A stretch of 42,924 nucleotides of DNA from Pseudomonadota bacterium (GTDB lineage: Bacteria > Pseudomonadota > Alphaproteobacteria > Sphingomonadales > Sphingomonadaceae). The translations under genes were made by a program, and so were the position numbers. The DNA is taken from assembly GCA_023458055.1 (NCBI GenBank), contig JAEXAW010000065.1, forward strand, positions 1 to 42,924, written 5' to 3'. Shown piece by piece: positions 31,002-39,953 of the stretch. The notes under the pieces were generated by a model. The model was not told the origin of the DNA. It worked only from the letters and a program-made list of their open reading frames with translations, and did not search any database. Each line of letters begins with the position of its first letter. The first letter of the stretch is position 1.

Positions 31002-31016
31002 CCGCGCAAAAGAAAA

Positions 31017-31048
31017 GGGCGGACCTATCAAAGGCCCGCCCGAGTTTT
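31017..31048. terminator. Bidirectional terminator between immunity gene and eipA
   Basis: GGGCGG-A-CC pairs with GG-C-CCGCCC around a short loop, followed by GAGTTTT on the plus strand. On the minus strand TTTTCTTTT follows, so it is the stronger terminator for eipA. Confidence 0.85.
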
Positions 31049-31082
31049 CATTGCCCCCGCAATGTTCTTTTGCGCGTTTCTG

Positions 31083-31970
31083 TCAGAAAGGCAGCCATTT
31101 GCGCTTTTCGGTAAACTTCATATAGCCCGCATTGACGCCAAGGCGCATGCCGACGCCCATGCGGATCGGGATCAGCACCACATCGCCGCGGCGCATGTAG
31201 CTCGCGGTCAGGCCGCCAACCATGTAAGCCGACCCTTCGCCCGCCGGGAAGCGATTATAGAGATCCTGCGTGTCATAGAGATTATAAACGAGGACAAAGC
31301 TGCGCGAGGCGTTGCCGCCGGTGTCGAAGCCGATCGAAGGGCCTGTCCAATAGACTTCGCGCTCGCCTTCGACCTTATGATAGAGGCGCCCTGAACCATA
31401 ACGCAGACCTACGACCAGCGCGCCCGAGGCTTCACGTCCGACGATATAGCCGTTTGGCTCACCCTGTTTGGCGAGCAGATCCTGGATCATTTGCGCGAGG
31501 CCCTGAGCGCCCTTGCCAAACACGCCTTCGGCAGCGCCAATCAGATCATCTTTCTTGTAGGTTTGCGAGCCCGAGGTCGGCAGGGTCGTAGGGATGGGCG
31601 CTACGGTTCCGGCGACCGGCTGCGCAGTAGGCTGCTGGGTTTCATCCGGCGCTGTGTTGGTTGCCGGTGCGCTGCTGGTTGCGAGATCGCTGTTCGGATC
31701 AATCGTCTGGGGATTATTGTATCCCGCCACGGGCGCTGGTGGCTGCGGTGTGGCCGATGGCGGGATATAGTCCGCGGGCGCACCCGGCACCGGGGCAGGG
31801 GGCGGCACCTTTCCCTTAAGGTCGGCATCGAGCACGTCATTCGGATCGACATTGGTGATTTGTGCAGCAGCACTGGTGGTGAGCGTGGGCAACGCGCCGG
31901 TGCTGGCGATCAACAGCGCCGCGATCCCCAGTCCCCGCATCGGCTTTGCCCAGAAATTACGCATGTTCAT
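31083..31970 (-). CDS. EipA-like DUF1134 envelope protein
   Basis: A 295-residue exported protein. It has a signal peptide to about residue 36 (GIAALLIASTGALPTLTTSA, cut near AAA), then a Pro/Ala/Thr-rich linker to about 130. The DUF1134 domain follows (LIGAAEGVFGKGAQGLAQMI, VGLRYGSGRLYHKVEGE, VYWTGPSIGFDTGGNASRSF, then GVGMRLGVNAGYMKFTEK). In Brucella the DUF1134 protein EipA is needed for cell-envelope integrity; a similar role here is inference. The linker is longer than in short family members. It ends at the shared terminator. Confidence 0.85.
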   Translation of the reverse strand: MNMRNFWAKPMRGLGIAALLIASTGALPTLTTSAAAQITNVDPNDVLDADLKGKVPPPAPVPGAPADYIPPSATPQPPAPVAGYNNPQTIDPNSDLATSSAPATNTAPDETQQPTAQPVAGTVAPIPTTLPTSGSQTYKKDDLIGAAEGVFGKGAQGLAQMIQDLLAKQGEPNGYIVGREASGALVVGLRYGSGRLYHKVEGEREVYWTGPSIGFDTGGNASRSFVLVYNLYDTQDLYNRFPAGEGSAYMVGGLTASYMRRGDVVLIPIRMGVGMRLGVNAGYMKFTEKRKWLPF

Positions 31971-32171
31971 CAGAAAAAATCCCCGGCTCTCGCTACATCG
32001 ATCATGATGAATCGCCTTTTAACTACGGCGCAATGAACCGGCGATGAGCCGAGTCGATTTTGCGCTGAGGCGAGTCGTTTTGACGATAAAGAGACTGAAA
32101 AGCGCAAATCCATATAAGATGTTGCGGAGTGCGGGCAGGCTGGCTATAGCGCCGCCAGCCACCAAAAGTGC

Positions 32172-32263
32172 GGAGACGTGGGTGAGTGGCTGAAACCAGC
32201 GGTTTGCTAAACCGTCGTGCCCTGAATGGGGTACCGAGGGTTCGAATCCCTCCGTCTCCGCCA
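32172..32263 (+). tRNA. tRNA-Ser (anticodon GCU)
   Basis: The acceptor arm GGAGACG pairs with CGTCTCC. The D region is GGGTGAGTGGCTGAAACC. The anticodon loop TTTGCTAAA reads AGC/AGU serine codons. A long variable arm (TGCCCTGAATGGGGTA) and a T-arm GAGGG-TTCGAAT-CCCTC follow, then G and an encoded CCA. Length and long variable arm are those of serine tRNA. Confidence 0.97.
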
Positions 32264-32290
32264 CCTTCCTTCCTTGCGATTGCCCGCCCC

Positions 32291-33532
32291 TTATGGGGCC
32301 GAGCGTGAGCGCCATTGTTCGCTCAACGCCGCTGCACGAAGGGGATCGCTTGGTCGTTCCAGCGGGCCGGGTTGGTCCCAGCGATGCTCCGGGCGGATCA
32401 GGCGGTGCGGAGCATCGCCGATCCGCACGTGCGTGGGTGCCGGGGCTATCGCGCCGACCATTTCGACATAATCCACATCGGAGAAGCTGAACAGCCTTCC
32501 TCCTTCCAGTGGGCGGAAGCCAAAGCTTTGCCAGAAGCGAACGAGGTCGTGGCGCGCATGCCCGTAAACCTTGCTAAAGCCCTTCGCGGCGACATAGCGC
32601 ATCGCCTCGCGCACTAGCCGAAAGGCAAGCTTTGATTGTCGATATTCGCGGCGCACCGCCAAGCGTTCAAATTTCACGAAGCCGTCGAAAAACCGGATCC
32701 GCAAACAGCCCGCCGGTTCATCGCCAATATAGCCGACAAGGTGGGCGGCGCAAAAATCATTGCCGTCAAATTCCTCGTCATAGGGGCATTGCTGATCCGC
32801 CATATAGGTCGCGGCGCGGATCGCGAAGACCTGAAGCACATCGTTCAGGCTTCTCGCCAGATCGATCCGTATTTGCGTTTGGCGCGCGCGCCTAGGCTCC
32901 GAGATGGGGTGGACGCACAACAGACCGGCGGGCGCACCGGGGTAAAAAAGGGATGCTTCCTCATATCCGATCTCGCGCATGAACGCATAGCTTTTGGGCG
33001 TTGCGCCACGGCAAAACAAGGCGCATCCCTCGGGGGCCAATCGCTTCATATAATCCGCAAGACCATAGAGGCTATGGATGAAACTACCCGGCGCCCAGAT
33101 CAGCCAGACATAGATCGCGGCGACGGGCTCTCCGGGGCGCACGATATAGTCAAGGTCGGGTTGAGACGGGTCAAATTCGCCTGACACCACTGCAAGCGCG
33201 CCCTTGTCATTGAGCGGCAGCGCGGCATTGAATGCCAGCGGCTGCTCCGGCTTGGCGGGGTCAACCAAAACTTGAAAGACAGAAGGGTTATGGCGCGCAA
33301 CGGCGCAGATCACCTCATTGCCGGCTATCACCCCCAAATCGGAGCGAACTTCATCCGAAAAGGATATAATTTCATTAGGGGTCGCATCGCGTGCGATCCT
33401 AGGATGCCGCACACGCCTAAGGAGTTGCTGCACTCGCGGTGTGAAGGAAAGCGTAGAGAAAATGGTGGGCGGCGCTTGATCGCCTTCCGTTAGAGGTAAG
33501 GCGTTAGGGGTAAAGGGAATATCCTGTTTCAT
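32291..33532 (-). CDS. GNAT acetyltransferase-like protein with two GNAT domains
   Basis: A 413-residue protein starting at the ATG at 33530-33532 with GAGGA upstream (a GTG four codons earlier is possible). The C-terminal GNAT domain (about 220-365) has the acetyl-CoA fold blocks FVKFERLAVRREYRQSKLAF, LVREAMRYVAAKGF and RFWQSFGFRPL. It resembles the N-acyl amino acid synthase (FeeM) and autoinducer-synthase group as much as simple acetyltransferases. Residues 90-208 look like a second, weaker GNAT unit (ATPKSYAFMREIGYEEAS). A basic Arg/Pro-rich tail ends it. The substrate is unknown. It is divergent from the LysR gene with about 40 bp between starts, implying control by it. Confidence 0.7.
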   Translation of the reverse strand: MKQDIPFTPNALPLTEGDQAPPTIFSTLSFTPRVQQLLRRVRHPRIARDATPNEIISFSDEVRSDLGVIAGNEVICAVARHNPSVFQVLVDPAKPEQPLAFNAALPLNDKGALAVVSGEFDPSQPDLDYIVRPGEPVAAIYVWLIWAPGSFIHSLYGLADYMKRLAPEGCALFCRGATPKSYAFMREIGYEEASLFYPGAPAGLLCVHPISEPRRARQTQIRIDLARSLNDVLQVFAIRAATYMADQQCPYDEEFDGNDFCAAHLVGYIGDEPAGCLRIRFFDGFVKFERLAVRREYRQSKLAFRLVREAMRYVAAKGFSKVYGHARHDLVRFWQSFGFRPLEGGRLFSFSDVDYVEMVGAIAPAPTHVRIGDAPHRLIRPEHRWDQPGPLERPSDPLRAAALSEQWRSRSAP

Positions 33533-33572
33533 GTCGATCCTCACTCAATATAGTCCGAAATGAGGCATAATA

Positions 33573-34700
33573 ATGGGGCAAGAACGAAGAGGCGGTAACC
33601 ATAAATTGATCAACCCTGATCAATCGGCTGCAGCGCCTGCCGATGGATCGCGTAAATCGACCGAACGAGCGGCCTCCGTGCCCGCGATAAGCTGGAACAT
33701 GGTCAGCCATTTCCTGAGCATTGCTGATGCCGAAAGCTTCAAAGGCGCAACCCGTACAACCGGGCGATCCATTAACACATTGCGGAGCCATATAGAGCAG
33801 TTGGAGCATGCCTTGGGCACGGTCTTGTTCCTCCGGTCCTGTCGAGGTCTGACATTGACCGCTGCGGGCCATGATTTTTACGCGCAGGCAAAGTTGATGC
33901 GTCCGCCAAACCCGTTGTCATCGCGTCGTATTGACCGGGTGATGGACCGACGTGGGCACGCCTATGCGTTGGCACCCGATGAATTGCGTCTGGCCGTCAC
34001 CGAAGGTTTGGGCACATTTTGGATTATCCCGCGGTTAAGCGAATATAAAAAACTGGCACCTGATGTGCGGGTGAAGCTTGATTGCCGCATGGCTTCCGCT
34101 GAGATGAACCGACGCACCATTGATCTTGCCGTGCAACTCGACCGCCCGAGCGATCCCGCTCTTATCTGCGTCAAGTTGGGCACATTACATTTAATGCCAT
34201 TTGCGAGCCTCGACTACATCGCAACCCATGGTTCGCCTGGTTCGATTGACGAAGCGCTCGGCCATCGTTTCGTCATTCAGGTTGCCGAGCAGGTGCGTTC
34301 GGATATTTTTGCGCTTTACGCCGGCTCAACCCCGCCACCACAACTGGTTGCAATGGAGACAAATACCAGTTCGGCCCATTATTGGGCGGTCGCAAATAGC
34401 GTCGGCATTGGCATTTTACCAACCTACGCCCGGGCCATTACCCGACGTGTTATTCCGCTCGACATGGAGATCAAGCTGCGGCGCGACATCTGGCTCATCT
34501 ACCATCCCGACGTTCGCCGCTCCCGGACGCATCGCCACGCTATCGAATGGCTACGCGCTGCCTTTGATCCGCGCCGCTACCCCTGGTTTGCGGAAAATTT
34601 CGTGCATCCGCACGATTTCGAGCAACGGTTTGACGATGCCGAGCAAAATAGCACTGTCGTTTCCCTGTTCGCCGGATTCACCGAGCATGATGAAATGTGA
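33573..34700 (+). CDS. LysR-family transcriptional regulator, long form
   Basis: A 375-residue LysR-type regulator, longer than the usual 300. The first 40 residues are a Ser/Ala-rich extension. The winged helix-turn-helix follows at about 42-102 (SFKGATRTTGRSINTLRSHI, FLRSCRGLTLTAAGHDF). The effector domain starts near 136 (LRLAVTEGLGTFWIIPRL), with ANSVGIGILPTYA. The C-terminus is extended (about 325-375), with aromatic and charged residues. Its start faces the double-GNAT gene across a shared promoter gap of about 40 bp, so it probably regulates that gene and itself. Confidence 0.85.
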   Translation: MGQERRGGNHKLINPDQSAAAPADGSRKSTERAASVPAISWNMVSHFLSIADAESFKGATRTTGRSINTLRSHIEQLEHALGTVLFLRSCRGLTLTAAGHDFYAQAKLMRPPNPLSSRRIDRVMDRRGHAYALAPDELRLAVTEGLGTFWIIPRLSEYKKLAPDVRVKLDCRMASAEMNRRTIDLAVQLDRPSDPALICVKLGTLHLMPFASLDYIATHGSPGSIDEALGHRFVIQVAEQVRSDIFALYAGSTPPPQLVAMETNTSSAHYWAVANSVGIGILPTYARAITRRVIPLDMEIKLRRDIWLIYHPDVRRSRTHRHAIEWLRAAFDPRRYPWFAENFVHPHDFEQRFDDAEQNSTVVSLFAGFTEHDEM

Positions 34701-34828
34701 CCAGCTTCCAGCTAACGCAATTTAGATAAAGGTCTGCAGGGCGCTTTCTACTTTACGCTTGTTCGATGCCTTTCTAAGCAAGGTGAAGTGGATTTGAAAA
34801 TGCAGGTTAAGTGATGGGCGGAGGCGAG

Positions 34829-37705
34829 ATGTTTAGAAAAACCGTTCTTTTGGTAGGCGCGGGCGCAATCGCGCTATTGGGCGGTTGTGCCCAAACCGGC
34901 ACCGCCACAGCGCCGCAGACCGCTACAAGCGTTTCCACAGTTGATGTCGGCAGCGCCAAAAACGGTTGGGGTTTTGAGGTTTACGATCAGACGCCCGACC
35001 CCGCCGTCCGCATGGGCACGCTTGCCAACGGGATGAAATATGCCGTGATGCGCAATGAAACGCCAAAGGGCGGCGCTGCCATGCGGATGCGCTTCACCGT
35101 CGGCTGGATGTATGAAACGCCGCAAGAGCGTGGCCTTGCGCACATGATCGAGCATCTCGCGCTCAACGAAACCAAGAATTTGCCCGAAGGCGCGCTGCTT
35201 AAGCGCTTGCAGTTGCATGGTCTTCAATTTGGCGCGGATACCAACGCGCATACCACCTTCCACGAAACCGTCTATAAGCTCGACATTCCGAACGCGGCGC
35301 CCAATATCCTCGACGATGCGCTGTTCATCATGCGCGAAGTTGGCGGGAATGCGACCTTCGGCAAGGATACGGTTGATCGCGAGCGCGGCATCATCTTGTC
35401 GGAACGCCAGTTGCGCGAGGGCTATCAGCGCCAATCGGTCGAAACGGCCATCCGGTTCGCAACGCCGCAGACTACGCTCGCGGATGGGCTGAAACCTGAT
35501 GATGCGGTCATCAAAAACGCATCGCCGGACCTTATCCGCGCGCTCTATAACCGTTATTACCGGCCGGAAAATGCGACGCTGGTGGTGACCGGCGATTTCG
35601 ACCCGGCGGCCATGGAAGCAAAGATCGTCAAAGATTTCAGCGACTGGCGCGGAGTAGGGCCTGCGGGTGGTGCGGCCAATCTTGGCCCGATCGATTTCGC
35701 GCGCAAAACCGATAGCGGCGTGTTTGTGCATCCGGCGGTGGTCGAAAGTTTTTCGATTGCAACGCTCACGCCTTATAAACTGGAAAGCCAGTCGCTTGCC
35801 GAGGTGCGCAAGCGCATGCCTGCGGCGATTGGCGACGCGATCATGCGGCGGCGCATTGCGAAGCTGGCGCAACGTCCGGATAGTCCGATCCTGGGTGGTG
35901 GCTCTGCGAGTTCAGACTCCCTGTTCCAGCAGGCGCGTCAAGCGCAACTGAGCGTGGTTGCCAAGGACGGCCAACTCAAACAGGCGGTTGGGCTTGCCGA
36001 GCAGGAATATCGCCGCGCGATGGACCATGGCTTTACCGAAAGCGAGCTCAAGGAAGCGCTGGCGAACATGGAAGCGGGCTTGCGGGCTGCGCGCGATCAG
36101 GCATCGACCCGGCGCAGCAACAGTTTGGCGGAAGCAATCCTCGATACCCATGACGAGCGTCAGGTGTTTACCACCCCGGCGTTCGATTATGCCTGGTTCC
36201 AGCAGCAAATTCCCACCTTTACCGCAAAGGAAGTCAGCGCTGCGTGGCGGGCGGAGCGAGAGGGAGTGGCCCCACTCTATTTTGCTAACAGCAAATCGCC
36301 GCTTACCAAAGAGCAGCTGGCGGGCTGGGTCATGGATAGTCAAAAGGTTGCAGTCGCTGCGCCGGTTGAAGCTGCGGCGGCCGCCTTTGCCTACACCAAT
36401 TTCGGTCAGCCCGGGAAGGTGGTCGAGGACAAGCAAATCGGCGATCTTGGCATCCGTACCATCCGCTTTGCCAATGGTGTGCGCCTCAACCTTAAAAAGA
36501 CGGATTTCGAGGTCGGCAAGCTGCGCTATAATCTGCGTTTCGGCAGCGGTATCCTCGCGCTCCCCAAGGACAAGCCGGGCCTCGGCATGTTCATCAACAG
36601 CAGCTTCGCAGCGGGCGGACTGGAAAAGCATAGTTACGACGATATCCGCTCGATCCTTGCCGGCAAGGTCGTCGGCCTGGCCGGGATCGGGGCCAATGAT
36701 GATGCGTTCACGATGAGCGGCGGCACCGTCGCCTCCGACCTCGAAGTGCAGCTGCAATTGCTCGCAGCCCAACTGACAGCGCCCGGTTACCGCCCGGAAG
36801 CGCAAGCCCAGTGGGACGGATCGGTGCCGGTCATCGACAAACAACTCGGCGCGACCGCGATGGGCGTAATGAGCCGAAACTTGCCGCGCCTCATGAATAA
36901 CGACCCGCGCTTTGGCATCCCCGATGGTAAAACACTAGCCGCCCGCAATCAGGCCGAGGAAAAGGCGCTGATGGCGGATCAACTCGCCAAGGGGCCGATT
37001 GAACTCGCGCTGGTCGGGGATTTTGACGAGGCGGCTGCGATTGCCGCCGTTGCGAAAACGCTCGGTGCCTTGCCGCAGCGCGCGGCTGCAGCGGCGACCT
37101 TGCCGGGAGCCAATACGTTGGCCTTTACCACATCGCGCAAGCCGGTGACGCTGACCCATAGCGGTACCGTCGATCAGGGCATGGTGGTTGCGGTCTGGCC
37201 GGGGCCGGACAATAGCGATCTTAAGCGCAGCATGGAAATGCGGCTTTTGACTGCAGTCGGCACGATCATGATGCAGGATGAAATCCGCGAAAAACTGGGT
37301 GCAACCTATTCGCCCAACTTTGGCGCATCAATGTCGGACATTTTCGCAGGCTATGGAACGATTACCGCCCTAGCGCCGGGCGCGCCCGACAAGGCCGATG
37401 AGATTTTCGCGGCCTATGATACGGTTATGAAGGAGTTGCGCGATCAGCCGATCAGTGACGAACTGATGAACCGCGCGCGCATACCGTTGGTCGAGCAACT
37501 CGAAAAAGCGACGCGCGAAAATGCGCAATGGATGGGTGTTGTAGATCAGGCACAAACCCGGCCGCAGGATCTCGACCGCTGGCGTCAACGCGTCGGTCTC
37601 GTGCGCGCTGTCACTCCCGCCGACTTGCAACGTCTTGCACAACGCTATCTTGTTGGTGAGCCTTTGCGCATCAAGGTCATCAGCGAACAGGCTGCGGCAA
37701 AGTAA
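34829..37705 (+). CDS. M16 family zinc protease, lipoprotein
   Basis: A 958-residue two-unit insulinase-family peptidase. The signal with lipobox LLGGC (Cys20) predicts a lipid-anchored envelope protein. The first unit has the inverted zinc motif HMIEH (His105, Glu108, His109) and the downstream FHETVYKLDIP...DRERGIILSE, whose Glu completes the site. The second unit starts near residue 535 (IRTIRFANGVRLNLKKTDF) and is probably non-catalytic. The C-terminal part has LREKLGATYSP-like DEIREKLGATYSPNFG, typical of M16. I start at the ATG at 34829, which has GGCGGAGGCG ahead. It probably degrades envelope or imported peptides; substrate unknown. Confidence 0.9.
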   Translation: MFRKTVLLVGAGAIALLGGCAQTGTATAPQTATSVSTVDVGSAKNGWGFEVYDQTPDPAVRMGTLANGMKYAVMRNETPKGGAAMRMRFTVGWMYETPQERGLAHMIEHLALNETKNLPEGALLKRLQLHGLQFGADTNAHTTFHETVYKLDIPNAAPNILDDALFIMREVGGNATFGKDTVDRERGIILSERQLREGYQRQSVETAIRFATPQTTLADGLKPDDAVIKNASPDLIRALYNRYYRPENATLVVTGDFDPAAMEAKIVKDFSDWRGVGPAGGAANLGPIDFARKTDSGVFVHPAVVESFSIATLTPYKLESQSLAEVRKRMPAAIGDAIMRRRIAKLAQRPDSPILGGGSASSDSLFQQARQAQLSVVAKDGQLKQAVGLAEQEYRRAMDHGFTESELKEALANMEAGLRAARDQASTRRSNSLAEAILDTHDERQVFTTPAFDYAWFQQQIPTFTAKEVSAAWRAEREGVAPLYFANSKSPLTKEQLAGWVMDSQKVAVAAPVEAAAAAFAYTNFGQPGKVVEDKQIGDLGIRTIRFANGVRLNLKKTDFEVGKLRYNLRFGSGILALPKDKPGLGMFINSSFAAGGLEKHSYDDIRSILAGKVVGLAGIGANDDAFTMSGGTVASDLEVQLQLLAAQLTAPGYRPEAQAQWDGSVPVIDKQLGATAMGVMSRNLPRLMNNDPRFGIPDGKTLAARNQAEEKALMADQLAKGPIELALVGDFDEAAAIAAVAKTLGALPQRAAAAATLPGANTLAFTTSRKPVTLTHSGTVDQGMVVAVWPGPDNSDLKRSMEMRLLTAVGTIMMQDEIREKLGATYSPNFGASMSDIFAGYGTITALAPGAPDKADEIFAAYDTVMKELRDQPISDELMNRARIPLVEQLEKATRENAQWMGVVDQAQTRPQDLDRWRQRVGLVRAVTPADLQRLAQRYLVGEPLRIKVISEQAAAK

Positions 37706-37707
37706 GC

Positions 37708-37923
37708 CTAGGTCGTAAACCCTGTAAATAGCGTGATCGAGGCATCAAAATTGCGAAGATACCGGAGCAAAGAGACCGCAGCCCAATTTTGATGTCCCGA
37801 AGGGGTCTGACCAAGTCTGTCCATTGCCGCGTTGGCAAGCCTGGAAATATCGACATATTCCTGCGCCTTAAGCGCGAGCCCTGGTTGATCTATGGTGCGC
37901 AGGAGGACAACCGCGCTCGCCAT
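37708..37923 (-). CDS. Small hypothetical protein, 71 aa (doubtful)
   Basis: The frame starts ATG at 37921-37923 with GAGAAGGA close upstream. It ends 2 bp from the convergent M16 stop. The product (MASAVVLLRTIDQPGLALKA, then EYVDISRLANAAMDRLGQ) is helical and soluble and could be a truncated piece of a larger protein. No terminator or family match supports it, so it may also be a chance frame. Confidence 0.4.
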   Translation of the reverse strand: MASAVVLLRTIDQPGLALKAQEYVDISRLANAAMDRLGQTPSGHQNWAAVSLLRYLRNFDASITLFTGFTT

Positions 37924-38181
37924 TCCTTCTCTCAGCGTCGAAGGTCCTATCGGCGTTGATAGCGTCTATCCCGCGGGTGGCGGTTATGTGCCTTTGACGC
38001 GACGATAATTGGCGCTCTATCCAGAGGAACCTGCCGCGCGTGCCAATGCATCATCTGGCCCTAACCCCTATGATCTGGCGCGGGGCTCTCGCGTCGCCCC
38101 TAGCTGCCAAGCCTCAGACATATTGTTCGCGGACAAGCTTATGTAATTGCACATCATGAAGGAGCATTGAGTATAACGCGC
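37924..38181. other. Gene-free gap before the MFS gene's 3' end
   Basis: With the terminator this gives just over 300 bp without a credible gene. A plus-strand frame of 38 codons (37892-38008) ends GPIGVDSVYPAGGGYVPLTRR and then stops; it may be the worn C-terminal remnant of a gene, as codon use looks natural. From 38009 to 38181 I see no gene or repeat. Confidence 0.4.
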
Positions 38182-38210
38182 AAAAAAGCGGCCCCTCACG
38201 AGGGGCCGCC
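38182..38210 (-). terminator. Rho-independent terminator of the MFS transporter gene
   Basis: GCGGCCCCT-CACG-AGGGGCCGC forms a perfect 9-bp stem. On the minus strand it is followed by six T. It lies 27 bp past the MFS stop. Confidence 0.93.
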
Positions 38211-38237
38211 CAGTTGTTTCGATCAATACTGGAGCTT

Positions 38238-39929
38238 CTATTGATCGATATTGCGTCTGAAGGTTTCGGGCAGGAAGAACAGACCGATGACCACCGTCAG
38301 CGCGGCGATAATGATCGGGTACCATAGCCCGTAATAGATATCCCCCGAAGCTGCGACCATCGCGAAGGAAATGGTCGGGAGCAAGCCGCCGAACCAGCCA
38401 TTGCCGATATGATAGGGCAGCGACATCGAGGTGTAGCGGATGCGGGTCGGGAATAATTCCACCAGCATGGCGGCGATCGGACCATAGGCCGCCGTCACCA
38501 GCAAGACGAGGTAGAACAGGATCGCGACCACCTTGGGCTTGTTCATTTGCGCCGGGTCCGCTTTTTCCGGATATCCCGCTGCCGCGAGCGCTGCTTTCAC
38601 GTCTTTCTGGAAACCTTCGATTGCAGCCTTTTTGGCATCGCCCGTCACTTTGGCCGGATCGGGTGCGGTCAGCACCTTGTCGCCCACGGTGATGGTCGCA
38701 ACCGTCCCCGGTGCAACCGACACCTTGCTATAGCTATAGCCGCCCTTGGCGAGGAAGGATTTGGCAATGTCGCAGCTCTTGCTGTCGAACTTGTTCTTGC
38801 CAATCGGGTCAAACTGCACCGAGCAATCCGCATTGTTGGTGTGGACGGTGATCGGCGCACTTTCCTGAGCCGCCGCGAGCGCGGGGTTGGCCGCCTGGGT
38901 CAACGCTTTGAACGCAGGGAAATAGGTCAGTGCAGCAACCGCGCAGGCCGCCAGGATAATCGGCTTGCGACCGATTTTGTCCGACAGCCAGCCAAAGAAG
39001 ACGAAGAAGGGCGTCGCCATAACCAGCGCAATGGCAATGAGGACGTTGGTCGTCATGCCGTCAACCTTGAGCATCTTTTCAAGGAAAAAGAGCGCGTAGA
39101 ATTGACCCGTGTACCACACCACCGCTTGGCCAGCGACTGCGCCGAACAAAGCGAAGATTACATATTTGAGGTTACCCCAATTGGCGAATGCTTCGGTGAG
39201 CGGCTTCTTCGATGCTGTACCTTCTTCTTTCATCTTCTGGAAAACCGGGCTTTCCTGAAGCTGCATGCGGATCCACATCGAAACGGCGAGCAATATGATC
39301 GAGACGAGGAACGGCACGCGCCAACCCCATTCCTTGAACGCATCTTCGCCAATCGCCGCACGGGTGCCAATGACCACCAGCAGCGCAGCAAACAGGCCAA
39401 GCGTCGCCGTCGTCTGAATCCAGCTGGTATAAAGCCCGCGCTTATGATTGGGTGCATGTTCGGCCACATAGGTCGCTGCACCGCCATATTCGCCGCCAAG
39501 CGCTAGACCTTGCAACAAGCGCAAGCCGACCAGCAGCAAAGGCGCGGCAACGCCGATGCTCGCATAGCTTGGCAACATACCGACGAGGAAGGTCGACAGG
39601 CCCATGATCCCCATGGTGACGAGGAAGGTATATTTGCGACCGACAAGATCGCCGAGGCGACCGAACACCAACGCTCCGAAGGGGCGAACGATGAACCCGG
39701 CGGCGAAGGCTGCAAGCGCCAAAATGAAGCCCGTAGTCTCATTCACGCCCGAGAAAAACTGCGCGGTGATATAGGTTGCCAGAAGGCCGTACAGGTAAAA
39801 ATCATACCATTCGAACACGGTCCCAAGCGACGAGGCGGCGATGACGAGTTTTTCGCTCTGTGTCGCCTTATGGTGCTTGGGTAACGCCGCCAGTTCCTCT
39901 GGCGTAAGTTCCTGCATGTGAAGATCCAT
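38238..39929 (-). CDS. MFS transporter, metabolite:H+ symporter family, with inserted periplasmic domain
   Basis: A 563-residue carrier, larger than the usual 430-450 of its family. It has LGTVFEWYDFYLYG in helix 1, RPFGALVFGRLGDLVGRKYT (loop 2-3 motif), LRLLQGLALGGEYGGAATYV in helix 4, and GWLSDKIGRKP in the second half. These mark the metabolite:H+ symporter group (ProP, KgtP, ShiA and others). Between the helix at 323-341 and that at 467-487 lies an insert of about 120 residues (343-465), predicted periplasmic. It has two Cys (369 and 386) and a small beta-rich middle. It lies 24 bp downstream of a DcaP-like porin and is divergent from acs, suggesting organic-acid uptake. GGGAGAGG precedes the ATG. 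Confidence 0.9.
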   Translation of the reverse strand: MDLHMQELTPEELAALPKHHKATQSEKLVIAASSLGTVFEWYDFYLYGLLATYITAQFFSGVNETTGFILALAAFAAGFIVRPFGALVFGRLGDLVGRKYTFLVTMGIMGLSTFLVGMLPSYASIGVAAPLLLVGLRLLQGLALGGEYGGAATYVAEHAPNHKRGLYTSWIQTTATLGLFAALLVVIGTRAAIGEDAFKEWGWRVPFLVSIILLAVSMWIRMQLQESPVFQKMKEEGTASKKPLTEAFANWGNLKYVIFALFGAVAGQAVVWYTGQFYALFFLEKMLKVDGMTTNVLIAIALVMATPFFVFFGWLSDKIGRKPIILAACAVAALTYFPAFKALTQAANPALAAAQESAPITVHTNNADCSVQFDPIGKNKFDSKSCDIAKSFLAKGGYSYSKVSVAPGTVATITVGDKVLTAPDPAKVTGDAKKAAIEGFQKDVKAALAAAGYPEKADPAQMNKPKVVAILFYLVLLVTAAYGPIAAMLVELFPTRIRYTSMSLPYHIGNGWFGGLLPTISFAMVAASGDIYYGLWYPIIIAALTVVIGLFFLPETFRRNIDQ

Positions 39930-39953
39930 TATCCTCTCCCTTTTTGTTATCGT

